Assembly: GCA_018105865.1 (NCBI GenBank)
Contig: CM030847.1
Coordinates: 12,590,589 to 12,654,588, forward strand
Direction of reading: 5' to 3'
From: Metaphire vulgaris
Lineage: Eukaryota; Annelida; Clitellata; Crassiclitellata; Megascolecidae
DNA length: 64,000 nucleotides
This document shows, one piece after another, positions 53,440 through 64,000 of the stretch (position 1 is the first letter of the stretch; the number at the start of each line of letters is the position of its first letter). Made by a program: the position numbers and the translations under genes. The notes under the pieces are model-generated. The model worked only from the letters and a program-made list of their open reading frames with translations, ran no database searches and was not told the DNA's origin.

Positions 53440-55245
53440 TACTTGGAAAGTGCACTCCTGCGATGGCCCCCTGTCCTGCGTTCAGCCCGGAAGAGTACCA
53501 TCGGTACATTGATGGAAAGATCGAAGGAATACGGGAGAGGACGGCGTCTGCAGGACCGGCAACCTTTGAGGCCTACGATGGGCTGCATCTCATGGCATTT
53601 TGGGCATAATGCGTGCATCTCCGAATAAACAGTGCTCTCTCTGCAGACCCTCTGCCGATGTGGCTGCTAAAGGACTCAGTGGTGGTCCTAGCCCCGTTTC
53701 TGAAAACACTCATGACTGCTTCCCTAGAGATTTGTGAAGTTCCGTCGAAGTGGAAACGTGCGACAGTCACTCCACTACTGAAACAGCCAAGACTTGACCC
53801 TCAAGAGGTGTCAAACTACCAACCAGTGTCAAACCTGCCATTCCTTTCCAAGCTCCTGGGGAGGATTGTCAGCAAGTGGCTGATTGAATTTTTAGACGCT
53901 AACGGACTGATGCCTTGTGATCAATCGGCGTATCGCCGTGGGCATTCCACTGAAACCGCTGTGCTGAGGATATTCAATGACGTTGTGGATGCGGTCGCCA
54001 ACGGCAGGGTGGCTCTGCTCTGCCTTCTTGACCTCTCTGCCGCGTTTGATACGGTGGATCACCAGATCCTTATCCAGCGACTGGAGAGTTCTTATGGCCT
54101 CAAGAGTCAGGTCCTCAGCTGGTTCAAGAGCTACCTCAGCGATAGGACGCAATCGGTCCGGTATGGCGATCAAACGTCGGAAAAGCGAATTGTTCAGCAT
54201 GGCGTTCCACAGGGGTCGGTTCTCGGTCCTCTGCTGTTCATTTTCTTCATCGCGGGCTTGAGGAAAATTGCTATCGCGTTCGGACTGACCATGCACGGCT
54301 ATGCAGATGACGTTCAACTGTATTCTTCCTGTCTGCCTGCCAACATGGAAAAACTTAGACTTCGCTTCCTTGACGGCATCATGGCGATCATCATGTGGAC
54401 GGAGGAGAACTGCTTGGCCCTTAACCCGGCCAAGACCGAGTTCCTGTGGATGTGCACCCCAGGAGGAAGCATCTCTTGAGCCCTTCACTGTTCACGCTGG
54501 GTGATGTGACCGTCGTCCCCTCAAAGTGCCTATGACTTCTGGGGGTACTACTTGATGAGATGTTGTCGTTCGAGGAACATATCAGTAATGTCATCCGCTG
54601 CTGCTACTAGCACCTACGGAGGATTAAGTCAGTCTGCCGGCATCTTCCGATCAGCAGGGCAGTGCACCTTGTGCGCGCCCTTGTCCTGCCAAGACTGGAC
54701 TATTGCAATAGCGTGTTGCTGGGCCTCCCAGATGGAAAGTTGAATCGTCTGCAATCCATGCTAAATACAGCCGCTCGGTCGTCTTCAGTAGCCCCGGGGA
54801 GCCCATGTGACCCCCCTACTGCGTGATCAGCTGCACTGGCTTCGAGCCCGGGAGCGCATTATCGACAAGTGCTGCTGGCTCACCTTCCGAGCGTTAAAGG
54901 ACCCGCACTGCCCACAGTACCTGGCTGAGCTAGTCCTAAGATCAACTTCAAACGCACGGTGGTCGGCACTTCATTCCAGCCATTGTGTCCTACTGCTCGT
55001 CCCACCTCCGTCACAGACCCCGAAGTTCGGAGACAGGTCCTTCTCACGCAGGAACCCATTGCTCTGGAACGCCTTGCCGACCGTAGTGACTGAGACCAAC
55101 TCAGCTGGATTGTTCCTGAAAGAACTAAAGACGCACCTTTTTAGTTTAGGATATAGTTGACTGTGTGTGTGTGCAGCGCCCTTGTCGTAGGCCTTAGCCT
55201 AGTTCAAGGCGCTATAGAAATTGTCTTTAAATAAATAAATAAATA
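53440..55245 (+). pseudogene. LINE (CR1/L2-like) RT and C-terminal relic, plus strand
   Basis: The frame reads PEEYHRYIDGKIEGIRERTA, ADPLPMWLLKDSVVVLAPFL, NYQPVSNLPFLSKLLGRIVS, AYRRGHSTETAVLRIFND, LDLSAAFDTVDHQIL, GVPQGSVLGPLLFIFFIAGL and MHGYADDVQLYSS, then LNPAKTEFLWMCTP. After frameshifts (54480-54800) it gives DQLHWLRARERIIDKCC, FGDRSFSRRNPLLWNALP and LKTHLFSLGYS. The region 53613-54479 is one open frame of 288 codons with an intact YADD. The tail is GCGCTATAGAAATTG and (AATA)n at 55225-55245. Confidence 0.92.
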
Positions 55246-55249
55246 ACCA

Positions 55250-55480
55250 GTGTGCATTTGTAAATCCATCAATAAATGGCAAATCTAAACTGCGACAAGG
55301 TACGAGGTCTAAAGATGATTGTCAAATATATTCAATTTTCATAAAGGAATACAGCTTTGAGTCAAATGTTTCTCCAAGATTTCGTAGATGTTTGACCTCT
55401 TTACCGTCCATTTAAATTTTCGATGCCATCACTGTACCGGCCATTTTTTTGAGAACAGCATATTTCATAGCTGAATTTTA
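55250..55480 (-). pseudogene. Short LINE relic, minus strand
   Basis: The reversed reading contains GKEVKHLRNLGETFDSKLYS-like sequence, comparable to the VKxLGVxFDxxLSF step after the RT palm of L2-like LINEs. Only about 70 codons are visible. Confidence 0.45.
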
Positions 55481-55481
55481 G

Positions 55482-56441
55482 TTAGTTAGTTAGTTAATAT
55501 GCCAACTTATATAGCGCTATAGTCACAGCAGGTCAAGATCAAGAGCGCTTTACAGATTACACTTAAATGAGATGTTAAACAAGTGCATCTTAAGTCTGGT
55601 AGCAAACGTTTCAAGACTAGTCGCGTTAGTCACAATGTCGGTCAGCGAATTCCAGAGGAGGGGATTCCCCCGGGTGAAAGACCTCTCCCCAAATTTCACT
55701 GTCTTAGATGGAAGGGGTACAACCAATTGGACCCGATTACATGAACGAAGCTGCCGCCGACAGTCAGTAAGCGATGGCCTATGCACAAGTTCAGCCAAGT
55801 AGACTGGGCAGGCGGGATCATTGAGGGCCCGGAATGTCAGGCAGCATCTCTTGTAGATGATGCGCTCAGGGATGCGCAGCCAGTGCAGCTTGTCCTTGAG
55901 TAAGGGGGCGACGTGCTCGCCCCATCTGGCACCGTAGATCATGCGGGCAGAAGCATTGAGGATCATCTGCAGACGGCTCAGTTGGGCATCTGGTAGGCCA
56001 AGGAGGATGCTGTTGCAGTAGTCGATCCTCGTGATGACGACGGCACGCACGAGTTGGATCGCTACAGACGTTGGAAGGTGCCGACATATCGCCCTGATCC
56101 TCCGAAGCTGATAGAATCCGAGTGACATTGCTGATGTGGCCATCGAGCGATAGCGATTCATCTAACAGGACCCCGAGGAGGCGTACTTCAGCCGACGGTA
56201 CAATTTCAATCCCGTCAATGACAAACGGTACACGGCTGAGCAAGTGCCTCCTCCTGGGAGTAGAAATCCACAGCACTTCAGTTTTGTCAGGATTCAGTGC
56301 TAGACGATTGACTTCAGTCCAATGTCTGATCTTTGTAATACAGGCGATGACACGATCGCGTAGTAGGTCCATATCCTCAGGGAGGCATGAGGCGTATATC
56401 TGCGCATCATCAGCATAGGCGTGCGCCACCAGCCCGCACGA
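55482..56441 (-). mobile_element. 5'-truncated copy of the 16-18 kb LINE, minus strand
   Basis: It is nearly identical to 16036-16990: the same (TTAG)n tail, the same TATAGCGCTATAGTCACAGC, and the same protein from AYADDAQIYASCLPEDMDLL to NISFKCNL. Differences include a short deletion at 56115-56125 that breaks the frame between HISNVTR and YQLRRI, and VPLPSKT for VPPPSKT. The 5' truncation falls inside the RT palm just before YADD. Confidence 0.92.
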
Positions 56442-56469
56442 TTCTTAAATTTTAAATGTACTACCGGTA

Positions 56470-56756
56470 TATCTCCAGCTATATAAATAGTAGGAAGATG
56501 AGTTATGCACCATTTTGTTAGGTTTTTTAGTGCTCTTACTAACCATCCCTGCTAAAATAAAAACAATTGGGGTAGGGTCCACTCTATGGCGTATAAAATT
56601 CCTCCCCCCTAAAAAAAGTTTTCAAACCTCCAGCAAACATTTTTGAGTGATAACCCCATTTGGGTGAGCGGCAAAGTTGTAGGATAATGTCAGTGGAACA
56701 AAATTAATCAAAAAATTTGAAAATCTGATCATTTTTCGTAGAGATATACTGCTTCT
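56470..56756 (+). repeat. Diverged copy of the ~370-bp TTAA-element monomer
   Basis: ATCTCCAGCTATATAAATAG, CTTACTAACCATCCCTGCTA, TTGGGGTAGGGTCCACTCTA and GTGAGCGGCAAAGTTGTAGG follow the monomer order of the 21.5-24 kb palindrome. No TTAA-flanked ends were found around it. Confidence 0.65.
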
Positions 56757-56840
56757 AACCCGAACACCCCTTGGTTGGACACACACACATACAGTAAGTC
56801 TTACTTTGTAAAAGTGTGTCTATTACATGTGTGTCTATTA

Positions 56841-58039
56841 CAGTGGTACTCAAAACCGCGGCCCACGTTCCACAATCCGGATCGTGAGGACGTTTCTTGT
56901 GGACCGCCACAGCTTTCTGTGTCTGAGATATTTTGAGCCCGTAATATTGCTTAATTACTTAATGCTGTCACTGCAAAAGAGCAGCTCTGAGCTGAAAACT
57001 TTATGATGAGCTAAATTTAGTTATGGTCACTGTTGTGAAATTGGTCAATTTTTTATGCAATTCAGTGCTACAGCATCGTCTTTTGCGTTCATTCCTTGAA
57101 AATGTGTTAGCAGGATTTGGAGATTTGCTGCTTCACAATGCCATCATACGGTTGAGCAAAGGGAGAAATTTGGAAAGATTCTAGAAACTGGGAGAAAATA
57201 TTTTAGAGTTTCTTCTATCGCTAAAAGCAAAGAAAACTACAGAAGTTTTGAATTTTTAATCAGGATATTGAAAAGACTGCATAGTTAGCATTTCTTGTTG
57301 GCATCATGGTACATCTGAATACATTGAATTTGCCTGATGGTGATTGGGCAGATTTTGGGAGTTTCAGTTTTTGCAAATTTTAAACTTGCATTATAGCAGG
57401 CTTGAAGCAGCTGATTTGCATAAGCATCTTATATTTTGAAACATAAACTCAGCAAAGTTGGTATAAGTAACTTTTGGGCCAACTTTGTTCCAGATTTTCA
57501 GTACCCTGTAACCAAAAAGTTAGCAATTTCTGTCCTGACAATGTTTGGATCCACATATATGTGTGACATAGCATTTTCTGTTATGAACATTATTAAATTG
57601 AAACATCGCAGTGTTATAACAGACCAACACCTGCAAAATGCAATGTGTTTTGCTCTGACTGGTTATTTGCCTGATAGTGCCTCGATTATGCAGTCGAAGA
57701 AACAATTTTACACTACCGGTAGTCACTGACTAGGACTGCAAAATGTGCTTGTTTGCACTAGTCACTGAGTGGGACTGCAAAATGTGCTTTTAAGATCTGC
57801 TTTAATTGAAATGTTCCGATTCAGCTAAAATTTATTCTATGCATTTTGAAATTTAGTATTGTTTTATGTTGCCTTAGTTGACTTATAACAGTCTATTAAG
57901 ATGAACCGAAGTTACTCGTATTTGCCCACTGTGCCGTAGTTGTCACAGGAATAACTGGACTTCCCTTATAACTAGTGGACCCACATGGACGATGCAAGAC
58001 TAGGTGTGGACCGCCTTCAAAAATGTTTGAGTACCCCTG
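56841..58039 (+). mobile_element. hAT element, duplication GTCTATTA, with transposase C-terminus
   Basis: GTCTATTA at 56833-56840 and 58040-58047, exact. The ends are CAGTGGTACTCAAAACCGCG and TGTTTGAGTACCCCTG. At 57436-57729 one frame reads VTKKLAISVLTMFGSTYMCD, IAFSVMNIIKLKHRSVITDQ, HLQNAMCFALTG. This is the SCAN-domain-3/ZBED-type hAT C-terminus (FGSTYxCExxFSxMNxIKxKxRSxLTDxHL). The first half is decayed. At 1.2 kb it is internally deleted. Confidence 0.92.
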
Positions 58040-58146
58040 GTCTATTAGATCAAAATTCCAAAGATACCACACATAAATATAAAATAAATGCTGCTATCTA
58101 TCAAATCAATACATATCTAAAGGTTATTTGCATTATGATGGGTTAA

Positions 58147-58261
58147 GGCGTCATAGACGGTTTACGAATGACTCTGAAAGTTGCATGACGCCTTTAGGCG
58201 TCATAGCCGTTTAATGGAAGTTAACACTTGACACCTATAGACGTCAAATACGGTAAAGGGG
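58147..58261. repeat. Possible small TTAA-bounded repeat
   Basis: TTAA at 58143-58146 and 58262-58265. GGCGTCATAGACGG, GGCGTCATAGCCG and GACACCTATAGACGTC repeat in both orientations. The right end GGTAAAGGGG matches the right end of the TTAA element at 33141-34167, but the left end does not match, so the element may be partial. Confidence 0.45.
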
Positions 58262-58265
58262 TTAA

Positions 58266-58990
58266 GTGGGAGTATTGATCAGCAGCAATCCAGTGAATCA
58301 GAATTTTGTTGTCATGCGTGATTTGAGTTTGCAGGAATAAATGTGAGCAGCCGACACAGACAGATAAAGAGGAATCAATGTCATTAATGTTTGGTCTTCC
58401 TTTTGGCTCATGCTGCAACTCACAAGCTTAGCTTGTAGTGAATATTGCCAGCTGAATGTTTGTGTTGAATGCAATAATAAATTTTCTATGAAACTAGGTG
58501 AAAGAAGCCTGAAGTTACCACTGAATTGCAGTCTGCAGCGGTATTGAAGTGAGCGATGATATGTCAAGTTGACTAGCAGTGCAGTCATAAAGCAGACTAA
58601 TTAAAAGTAAAATATACCAACCTAAACCTTAAAAAACAAATTGTATGCATAGAACTTAACAGCTTGCAAGCATAGTATAAAAAAAATTCATAAACGTAAC
58701 AGTAAAAATATTTTTGTTTGTTCTTGGGTTCATAGCTTGTTTTCCTAGTCCCTTATGCCTAAACTAACTAGAAAACAGTTGTTGTTCCAAACTGAATTTG
58801 CTTTTGGGGTCAGGGCAATGATATTTTGAAATTAATGTATTGTAGAAAACATTCTCGGTTCGCATTCAAAGCTGAGCAGACATACTTATTATTCTGGAAC
58901 ATTGCAAGCTGTCCATAAGTTTTTAGATCTGAACAGAATTTTCTATAACCTTCTGGAATCGTCTAGAACCCTGTTGCACCTTCTGGGAGC
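58266..58990. other. MED13 intron 4, unassigned
   Basis: No reading frame or repeat was recognised. Confidence 0.4.
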
Positions 58991-58999
58991 TTTCAGTTG

Positions 59000-60490
59000 C
59001 ATCCATAGACTTTTAAGAGTGCAGATTCCTTAAGCCAACGTACTAGTGTATCTTGTTGCTGAGTAAGCGAATAGTGACCAGAAAAATTTGATTTAAATGG
59101 CATCAAGAGGTTGCTTGCAGCCAGCAAATGCATTCTACTACATTTGCATCGCACCGGTACCCTATGGCTCTGTATGAGCTCCCCATTCCCATCCCTACAG
59201 GAAGGGATCAACTGTCTTCAGGGGAGCACGTCAAGGCAGACAGCGAGGAAAATATTGCAGATCCAGAATACAATTGCACAGATACAGCTGAGATGAAAAA
59301 GCCGTACTTCCCCTATCAGAAAGATCTCAACGACCTGATCATAGACCTTGGTCTCACCAAGTGCAATGCTGAGCTTCTGATGTCTAGACTCAAAGACTGG
59401 AACTTGTTGGATGAAAGTGTGCAGGTGACACAACAGAGAAAGCATCACGAACGTTTTTCCAAATTCTTCAGTCAGCTATATAGGCCGTGCTTCTGTAGCA
59501 ATGTCACTGGTCTTTTAGAGGCCATAGCAATCACCTTTAACCTGAGTGATGGTGCCAATTCATAGGGAGTTCATCCAAGAACCTCAGAGTCATGCTACTT
59601 CATAATGGTAACAAGTACTTGTCTCTCTCCATGGCTCACTTTGTGCACCTGCACCTCAGAGAGGACTACACCAGTGTCAAGATGTTGCTGAGTGCCTTGA
59701 GGTATGACAACTATGGCTGTTAAGTCATTGGAGACTTCAATATGGTCCAAATGGTGACATTCCTGATGGGCCTGCAAGGCGGTTTTGCACAATTTTCTTG
59801 GTTTTTCTTTGCCTCTAGAACAACCGGGACACCGAGGTCTGAGGCCCACTATCGTAGAAGGGATTTGCCACAGCTGACCGAGTTCACCACAGGTAAGAAC
59901 AGCATCAAGTGGCAGCCGCTGATACACCGTCGAAAGATGCTCATACATCAAGTTAGGCCTCATCAAGTAATTTGTCAAGACAAAGAATCCGCAGCTTTCA
60001 AATACCTCCTAGATCTTTTTCCACAGCTTTCGAAGGCAAAAGTCGAAGCTCTTGTCTTCGTCAGACCACAGATAAAGATCACATAGCATGTCGTATTCGC
60101 CAAGAAGCTGAATAGAACGGAGAAAGGGTCTTGAAACAGTTTCATTGCAGTAGTGTAGACCTATGGCTTTCTTGGCAACCACAAGGCTGAAAACTATGAG
60201 AGACTGAACCAGTCTTTCATAAAGAACCATGCCAAAATAAGAGGTAAAATTTCCTTGAAAGTACATATTCTTCATGCCCACCTTGACAAATTCAAGGAAA
60301 ACTTGGGAGCCTACCCAGAGAAGCAAGATGAACGCTTTCATCAGGATATGCTGGACTTTGAACGTCGTTACCAGGGACAGTATAACAAACACGTGATGGG
60401 GACTATGTTTGAAGTCTTAATTGAGAAAGCTATTGACAGTAGAGCCACAAATCTCGAAAACCAACTCATTTCTGAATGCTTTTAAGTTAT
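59000..60490 (+). pseudogene. Unclassified transposon-type protein relic (LNDLIxDLxLxKxxAELLxSRL family)
   Basis: The frame 59128-59565 reads PYFPYQKDLNDLIIDLGLTK, CNAELLMSRLKDWNLLDES, RKHHERFSKFFSQ and CFCSNVTGLLEAIAITFNLS. After shifts it gives MLLHNGNKYLSLSMAHFVHL and VIGDFNMVQMVTFLMGLQGG, then KWQPLIHRRKMLIHQV, and SAAFKYLLDLFPQLSKAKVE. At 60255-60480 it gives KVHILHAHLDKFKENLGAYP, DERFHQDMLDFERRYQGQYN. The same string of motifs (LNDLVRDL, LGSRLKE, LLHNGN, KVHFLHSHLDFFPxNLG, ERFHQD, ERRYQG) occurs in a repeated protein of unknown function in many invertebrate genomes. At least four frame breaks make it dead. Its class is unknown to me. Confidence 0.7.
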
Positions 60491-60965
60491 GTCGACTGTT
60501 GTTGCTTATTTGCAATTAGTACATAATGTTCCTTCTCGAGAAGAACAAATGCACCTTTTTCCATTGTGTAAATAAACAACTTTTGTAAGCTGTGCTCATG
60601 AAAGCAAATATAATTATGAATATAGCCATGTTTGCAGAGCCTTTATACATATGCAACTGAAATATAACACTTAGAAGCCAGGAACAAAAATTGTGTCACA
60701 TAATCAGACAGATCAAAATCTAAAGACTCCTAATCTGTATCTCTGCCCCAATGGTCTCAGTGTCAAGGAAACCCTACATACGCCACAGATTGTGACTAGG
60801 CATATGCTTCTAAGTTAGTCATTTGGTAAATTTTATGGTATCTGATTGATCATTAGTACTGATGCTTACTAATAATATAATTAATGATCATGGTTTAGTG
60901 GCTGAATATACAAATATGTTTTGCTCTGTTTTCTTTCTTTTGGATGCAAAAATATCTGAATGCAG
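60491..60965. other. MED13 intron 4 end, unassigned
   Basis: AT-rich sequence with no repeat recognised. A pyrimidine tract (60918-60941, TTTTGCTCTGTTTTCTTTCT) precedes the proposed acceptor GAATGCAG. Confidence 0.45.
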
Positions 60966-61217
60966 TTGAAATTGGGATAAATAGTCTTTCTAGTATCTAT
61001 GATTTTTTAAAATTTGTAGTTACTTTGATATCTCAGCACCTACAGGAAAAGATTTTAGCCTCGGAAGAGAATTGCATTAAACCGATGCAATATCAATATT
61101 TTCAACAACAGCAGTCACAATCAGAGGTGACATCTTTTCCATCATGTTCACTGTCGTCATCAGTTACGGTCACCCCTTCTGGTAGCAACCCTGGTGATCA
61201 TCATGGAACATATTTTG
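60966..61217 (+). CDS. MED13: Probable MED13 exon E (Q/S/T-rich linker)
   Basis: The 252-bp open stretch fits acceptor GAATGCAG at 60958-60965 and the strong donor GTGAGA at 61218. It enters and leaves at phase 1 as exon D demands. It reads EIGINSLSSIYDFLKFVVTL, ISQHLQEKILASEENCIKPM, QYQYFQQQQSQSEVTSFPSC, SLSSSVTVTPSGSNPGDHHG. In vertebrates the sequence after LYAQVCR--LGPYLA is likewise a long Ser/Thr/Gln-rich linker before the PIWI part. Direct sequence identity is weak, so the call rests on phase, position and composition. A later acceptor (TACAG, next base 61046) would not fit the phase. Intron 4 would be 10671 bp. Confidence 0.5.
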
Positions 61218-62240
61218 GTGAGAAGCCTCAAATTACACTATACTACACACTTTTCGATGTTTGAAGAACTGTAACTGTTCTTTATGCTTTCAAGTATTGG
61301 GGCATTCCACATCAAATCAACACAGCCACCTGACATCACCATCTCAGATTTTGATGAGAATTGGCGCAATTGTTCATCCCCATGAGTAATGTTGGAAGCC
61401 TTAATATTAGAGTTTTGAGTCAACCAGTGTCCAAACTATGGTTTATGAAAGTTTGGTCGACCCGTGCCAACTCGTGACAATAAAACTGTAATATCTCCAC
61501 TTCTGTATTAGCTAGAGACATGATATTTGCACCAAACTTTAGCTTTTTGAAAGCTCTATCTGGACCAATCAACAGGTACACGAAGAGTTTGAAAACCAAA
61601 AGAAGAGAAGCAATCACAACACATAATTTGAGATTTCAACCAATGTGTATTCAACAATATTTGTGATTTTATTTTTTGAATAAGTCTTACATTGTGAGGA
61701 ATTAATGGTGAAAATTTCAGAGTGGGCACTGAGTGGGCATTAAAGTTTTTATGTAAGGATTAAAAGAACATCCACCCCAATGCAAAATCACAATTAAAAC
61801 ATTCCTGTTGGACATACATTCACTAAGCGACTGAGCTAATTTAGTATACCAGTGACATCTGATGCTAAGACAAATCTGTGACAGTTTTCCAGAAAGCGTG
61901 TTTTTTTGCCTAAATGAGTTTTCCTCAGCTAATCATCCATTTTGTTTTTGTATTAAGTATAGTTTATTTGGACAAAATGAGAATTAATTAAAACATTTTC
62001 TTTGCTACTAGCACAAATTGCTTCGTCTGTAGTTTTAGACTATTTTACACTGTGGTTTTAGCCTAACTTCAATAAAAGTTCAATGTTCAATATGATCTTG
62101 CAAAAAAAAACTTACATGATACAGAAAATGGTTATTGCATTTGGAATTAGCAAATAAAAATACTATAAAGACACATAAAAATTTGCTGCATTGTGTTATA
62201 TGTGGGTTTATCCTGCAATGTTGCTGGTTTCTTAGAAACT
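61218..62240. other. Sequence after the last recognised MED13 exon, unassigned
   Basis: No continuation of MED13 (PIWI part) was found before the window ends, so the next exon must lie further right. No known repeat was recognised here. Confidence 0.45.
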
Positions 62241-62246
62241 TGTGTA

Positions 62247-63314
62247 CCGTATTTTCACGCATATACCCTGCCTGGTATACATGATTTTGCAAACCGCGCA
62301 GGCGGCCACACGGTATATTCGAGTGCGCAGTATATAAATATTATTTTACACATACAGTTCCTTGCCAATATTTGTATACAAAGCGTCACCGGAAGTAGAA
62401 CGGAATCAATAAAACCATAAAGGTTAGATATACCTATCATCATCATCATCATCATCAGAAGCGCGTGGCCGGCGGGGGCCGTTGCGTCACCCCTTGACCA
62501 TGACCCTGCCGAATGGCACGACTCCAAAGAGTAGATGGAATCTCGCTGGTCTGGGAACGGATGTAGCCGATCCATCTTTTCCTGGGACGACCAGGACAGC
62601 GCTTCCATGATCGGTCAGGTGGACGACCGATGGAGAGGTCGACGTGGCAGCGGAGGGCTTGATGAACAGGAACTGTCTCTTCGAGGCGGGCTGCATGTCC
62701 AAAAATGGCAAGGCGGCGCCTACTTATCAGTTCATTGAGTGATGGTAATCCAGTCCGCGAGGATATCTCCGCGTTGGTAATGAAGTCATACCAGCGTACT
62801 TCAAGGATCTGACGTTGGCACCTCATATGGAAGGCTTCCAACTTCCAACATATACCTATGGGACCTCTATTTATGGGACTCCTATACTACCTTAAAGGAG
62901 GTATGCTAAACTGCAACTGACTATTGATAACTAATGAGTGCTAAATAGCAAATTCGCTAAAAAAATAGCTAAATAATTAGGATTTGTTAGCGAAAGAGCA
63001 CCATACACAATATAAAATGAACACCAAACACCAGACTTTTGTATTTCATTTATTATGCAATTTGTTATGCATTATATGCATTCAACAGCATATTTTTAGC
63101 GCAATCAGTACTTAAAACCCGTTTTACTAAAAGGTTAACGAAAATTTCCGGTTGGGGCCACGACTTAGACTTGGCAGTGACTTATATTCTCATCATGCAC
63201 ACTATATACGTGTGCGTGCTATATACATGTGCGCACTATACAACTTTTTTAAAACATAAACTACCCAAAACCAAGCATTATACGCGTGTGCACGGTATAT
63301 GCGTGAAAATACAG
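62247..63314. mobile_element. TA-type element with CCGTATTTTCACGC ends, containing a LINE
   Basis: Preceded by TA at 62245-62246. The left end CCGTATTTTCACGCATATAC is mirrored by GTATATGCGTGAAAATACAG at the right, where the TA is changed to CA. The interior repeats TATACGTGTGCGTGC-type motifs near 63200-63300. The LINE fragment at 62437-62850 interrupts it. Confidence 0.65.
62437..62850 (-). pseudogene. LINE C-terminal fragment (AFHMRC type), minus strand, nearly intact
   Basis: One open frame reads LEAFHMRCQRQILEVRWYDF, ITNAEISSRTGLPSLNELIS, RRRLAIFGHAARLEETVPVH, QALRCHVDLSIGRPPDRSWK, RCPGRPRKRWIGYIRSQTSE and IPSTLWSRAIRQGHG, ending in a (GAT)n run (62437-62457). It matches the plus-strand relic at 9885-10330 closely. 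RT motifs are missing, so it is strongly 5'-truncated. Confidence 0.85.
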
Positions 63315-63391
63315 CATAGACGTAAAATAGGAATATTAGCACTTCAAGTATAATGGTTTAAGATCTCTTACATGAAAAACATAAAATTTGG

Positions 63392-63850
63392 ATGTCAACA
63401 GTGTTAGCCATAGACACAAAAACTATGGTTTACAAGACAATGATATTGCCGATCTTGATGTATGGATATGAATGCTGGAAGATGAAGAAAGAAGATGAAA
63501 GAAAGATACTTACCTTCGAAATGGCATGTTTAAGAAGAATGTTAGGAATCACAAGAAGAGGTAAGATCAGGAATGAAGAAATCAGAGAAAGAATGAATAT
63601 GAAAGACACTGCTATAGACAAAATCCGAAAAAGAGGACAGTGGTTTGGACATGTAACAAGAATGGAAGAAGAAAGACTTCCTCTGAGAGTTCTGCACTGT
63701 CATATTGAGGGAAACAGAAGTAGAGGAAGACAAGCTAAGAGATGGTCAGATGGATAGATAATATAAACGAAGATGTTGGAAAACAAAATCTGAACTTAGA
63801 AGAAGCAACACACATGGCAAGAGACAGAAAGACATGGAGTCATCTCATGT
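63392..63850 (+). pseudogene. RTE-like LINE C-terminal relic
   Basis: The frame reads KTMVYKTMILPILMYGYECW, KMKKEDERKILTFEMACLRR, MLGITRRGKIRNEEIRERMN, MKDTAIDKIRKRGQWFGHVT, RMEEERLPLRVLHCHIEGNR, then SRGRQAKRWSDG and, after a shift, WIDNINEDVGKQNL, EEATHMARDRKTW. Only one or two breaks occur. RT motifs are absent. Confidence 0.85.
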
Positions 63851-63852
63851 CC

Positions 63853-64000
63853 AGTGGGCGCCGTCATGGCCGCCCTGCGCACGTTTGTGTGCGCTTCGAA
63901 TTTCGTCGCCGTTTTGGCTTTATCCGATGTTCTACGAGCGGACTTTTGCATCGACTCGTTGGTTTTTCGAGGGTCTTCTGCAGTTCTTCGCTTTTTAACG
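63853..64000 (+). repeat. Head of the LINE-tailed non-autonomous family, copy 3, cut by the window edge
   Basis: GTGGGCGCCGTCATGGCCGC and CCTGCGCACGTTTGTGTGCG match the heads of the copies at 19516 and 20718. The rest lies outside the window. Confidence 0.6.

Overview
The window reads as nuclear DNA of an animal, most likely an invertebrate with a large, AT-rich, repeat-filled genome. The reasons are spliced exons of an animal-type Mediator gene with GT-AG introns of 1.5 to 13 kb, many LINE relics, numerous hAT-type and TTAA-flanked DNA transposons, a tRNA-headed SINE and long microsatellites. I see no bacterial operon, rRNA gene, CRISPR array or intact tRNA gene. The phylum cannot be fixed from the sequence alone.

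The only host gene I can support lies on the + strand from 25.3 to 61.2 kb. Exons at 25298-25468, 26944-27041, 36918-37167 and 50235-50294 encode consecutive pieces of the Argonaute-like MID region of Mediator subunit MED13. A fifth probable exon, 60966-61217, encodes a Q/S/T-rich linker and fits by splice phase. All junction phases agree (1, 0, 1, 1, then 1 out). The gene is incomplete at both ends. Its introns hold most of the mobile elements in the right part of the window.

0-8 kb is a stack of hAT-type elements with 8-bp target duplications. One hAT transposase relic (3.4-6.0 kb) carries two insertions that split its frame, and one of these carries a third insertion. A LINE (6.3-8.1 kb) is split by another hAT-like element. 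8.8-21.4 kb is LINE territory: a 9.0-10.3 kb LINE broken by a 240-bp TC/TCTG array, a palindromic TA-flanked element with telomere-like repeats, three tail-to-head minus-strand LINEs including the longest ORF of the window (16.1-18.6 kb, 839 codons), and two copies of a short family that shares only the LINE 3' tail. 21.5-24.0 kb is a 2.5-kb palindromic TTAA element built from a roughly 370-bp monomer that recurs at 44, 45, 46 and 56.5 kb.

25.5-37 kb (MED13 introns 1 and 2) holds RTE-like LINE relics, hAT elements whose ends have grown into GTCCTTG minisatellites, a mariner relic interrupted by a hAT MITE, and a hAT MITE inside a TTAA element. 37-50 kb (intron 3) holds an RTE fragment inserted into another with a 9-bp target duplication, an internally deleted LINE, a triplicated Ty3/gypsy RT fragment inside a TA-flanked element, and more TTAA elements. 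50-61 kb (intron 4) holds a SINE, a plus-strand LINE, a recent copy of the 16-18 kb LINE, a hAT with transposase remnant and an unclassified transposon-type pseudogene. 61-64 kb holds a third TA-flanked element with a LINE inside and an RTE relic.

Most open frames longer than 60 codons that are not LINE, transposase or MED13 pieces are chance frames in repeats. Boundaries given with target duplications are read directly from the sequence. Superfamily names rest on duplication length, terminal motifs and recognised protein motifs.
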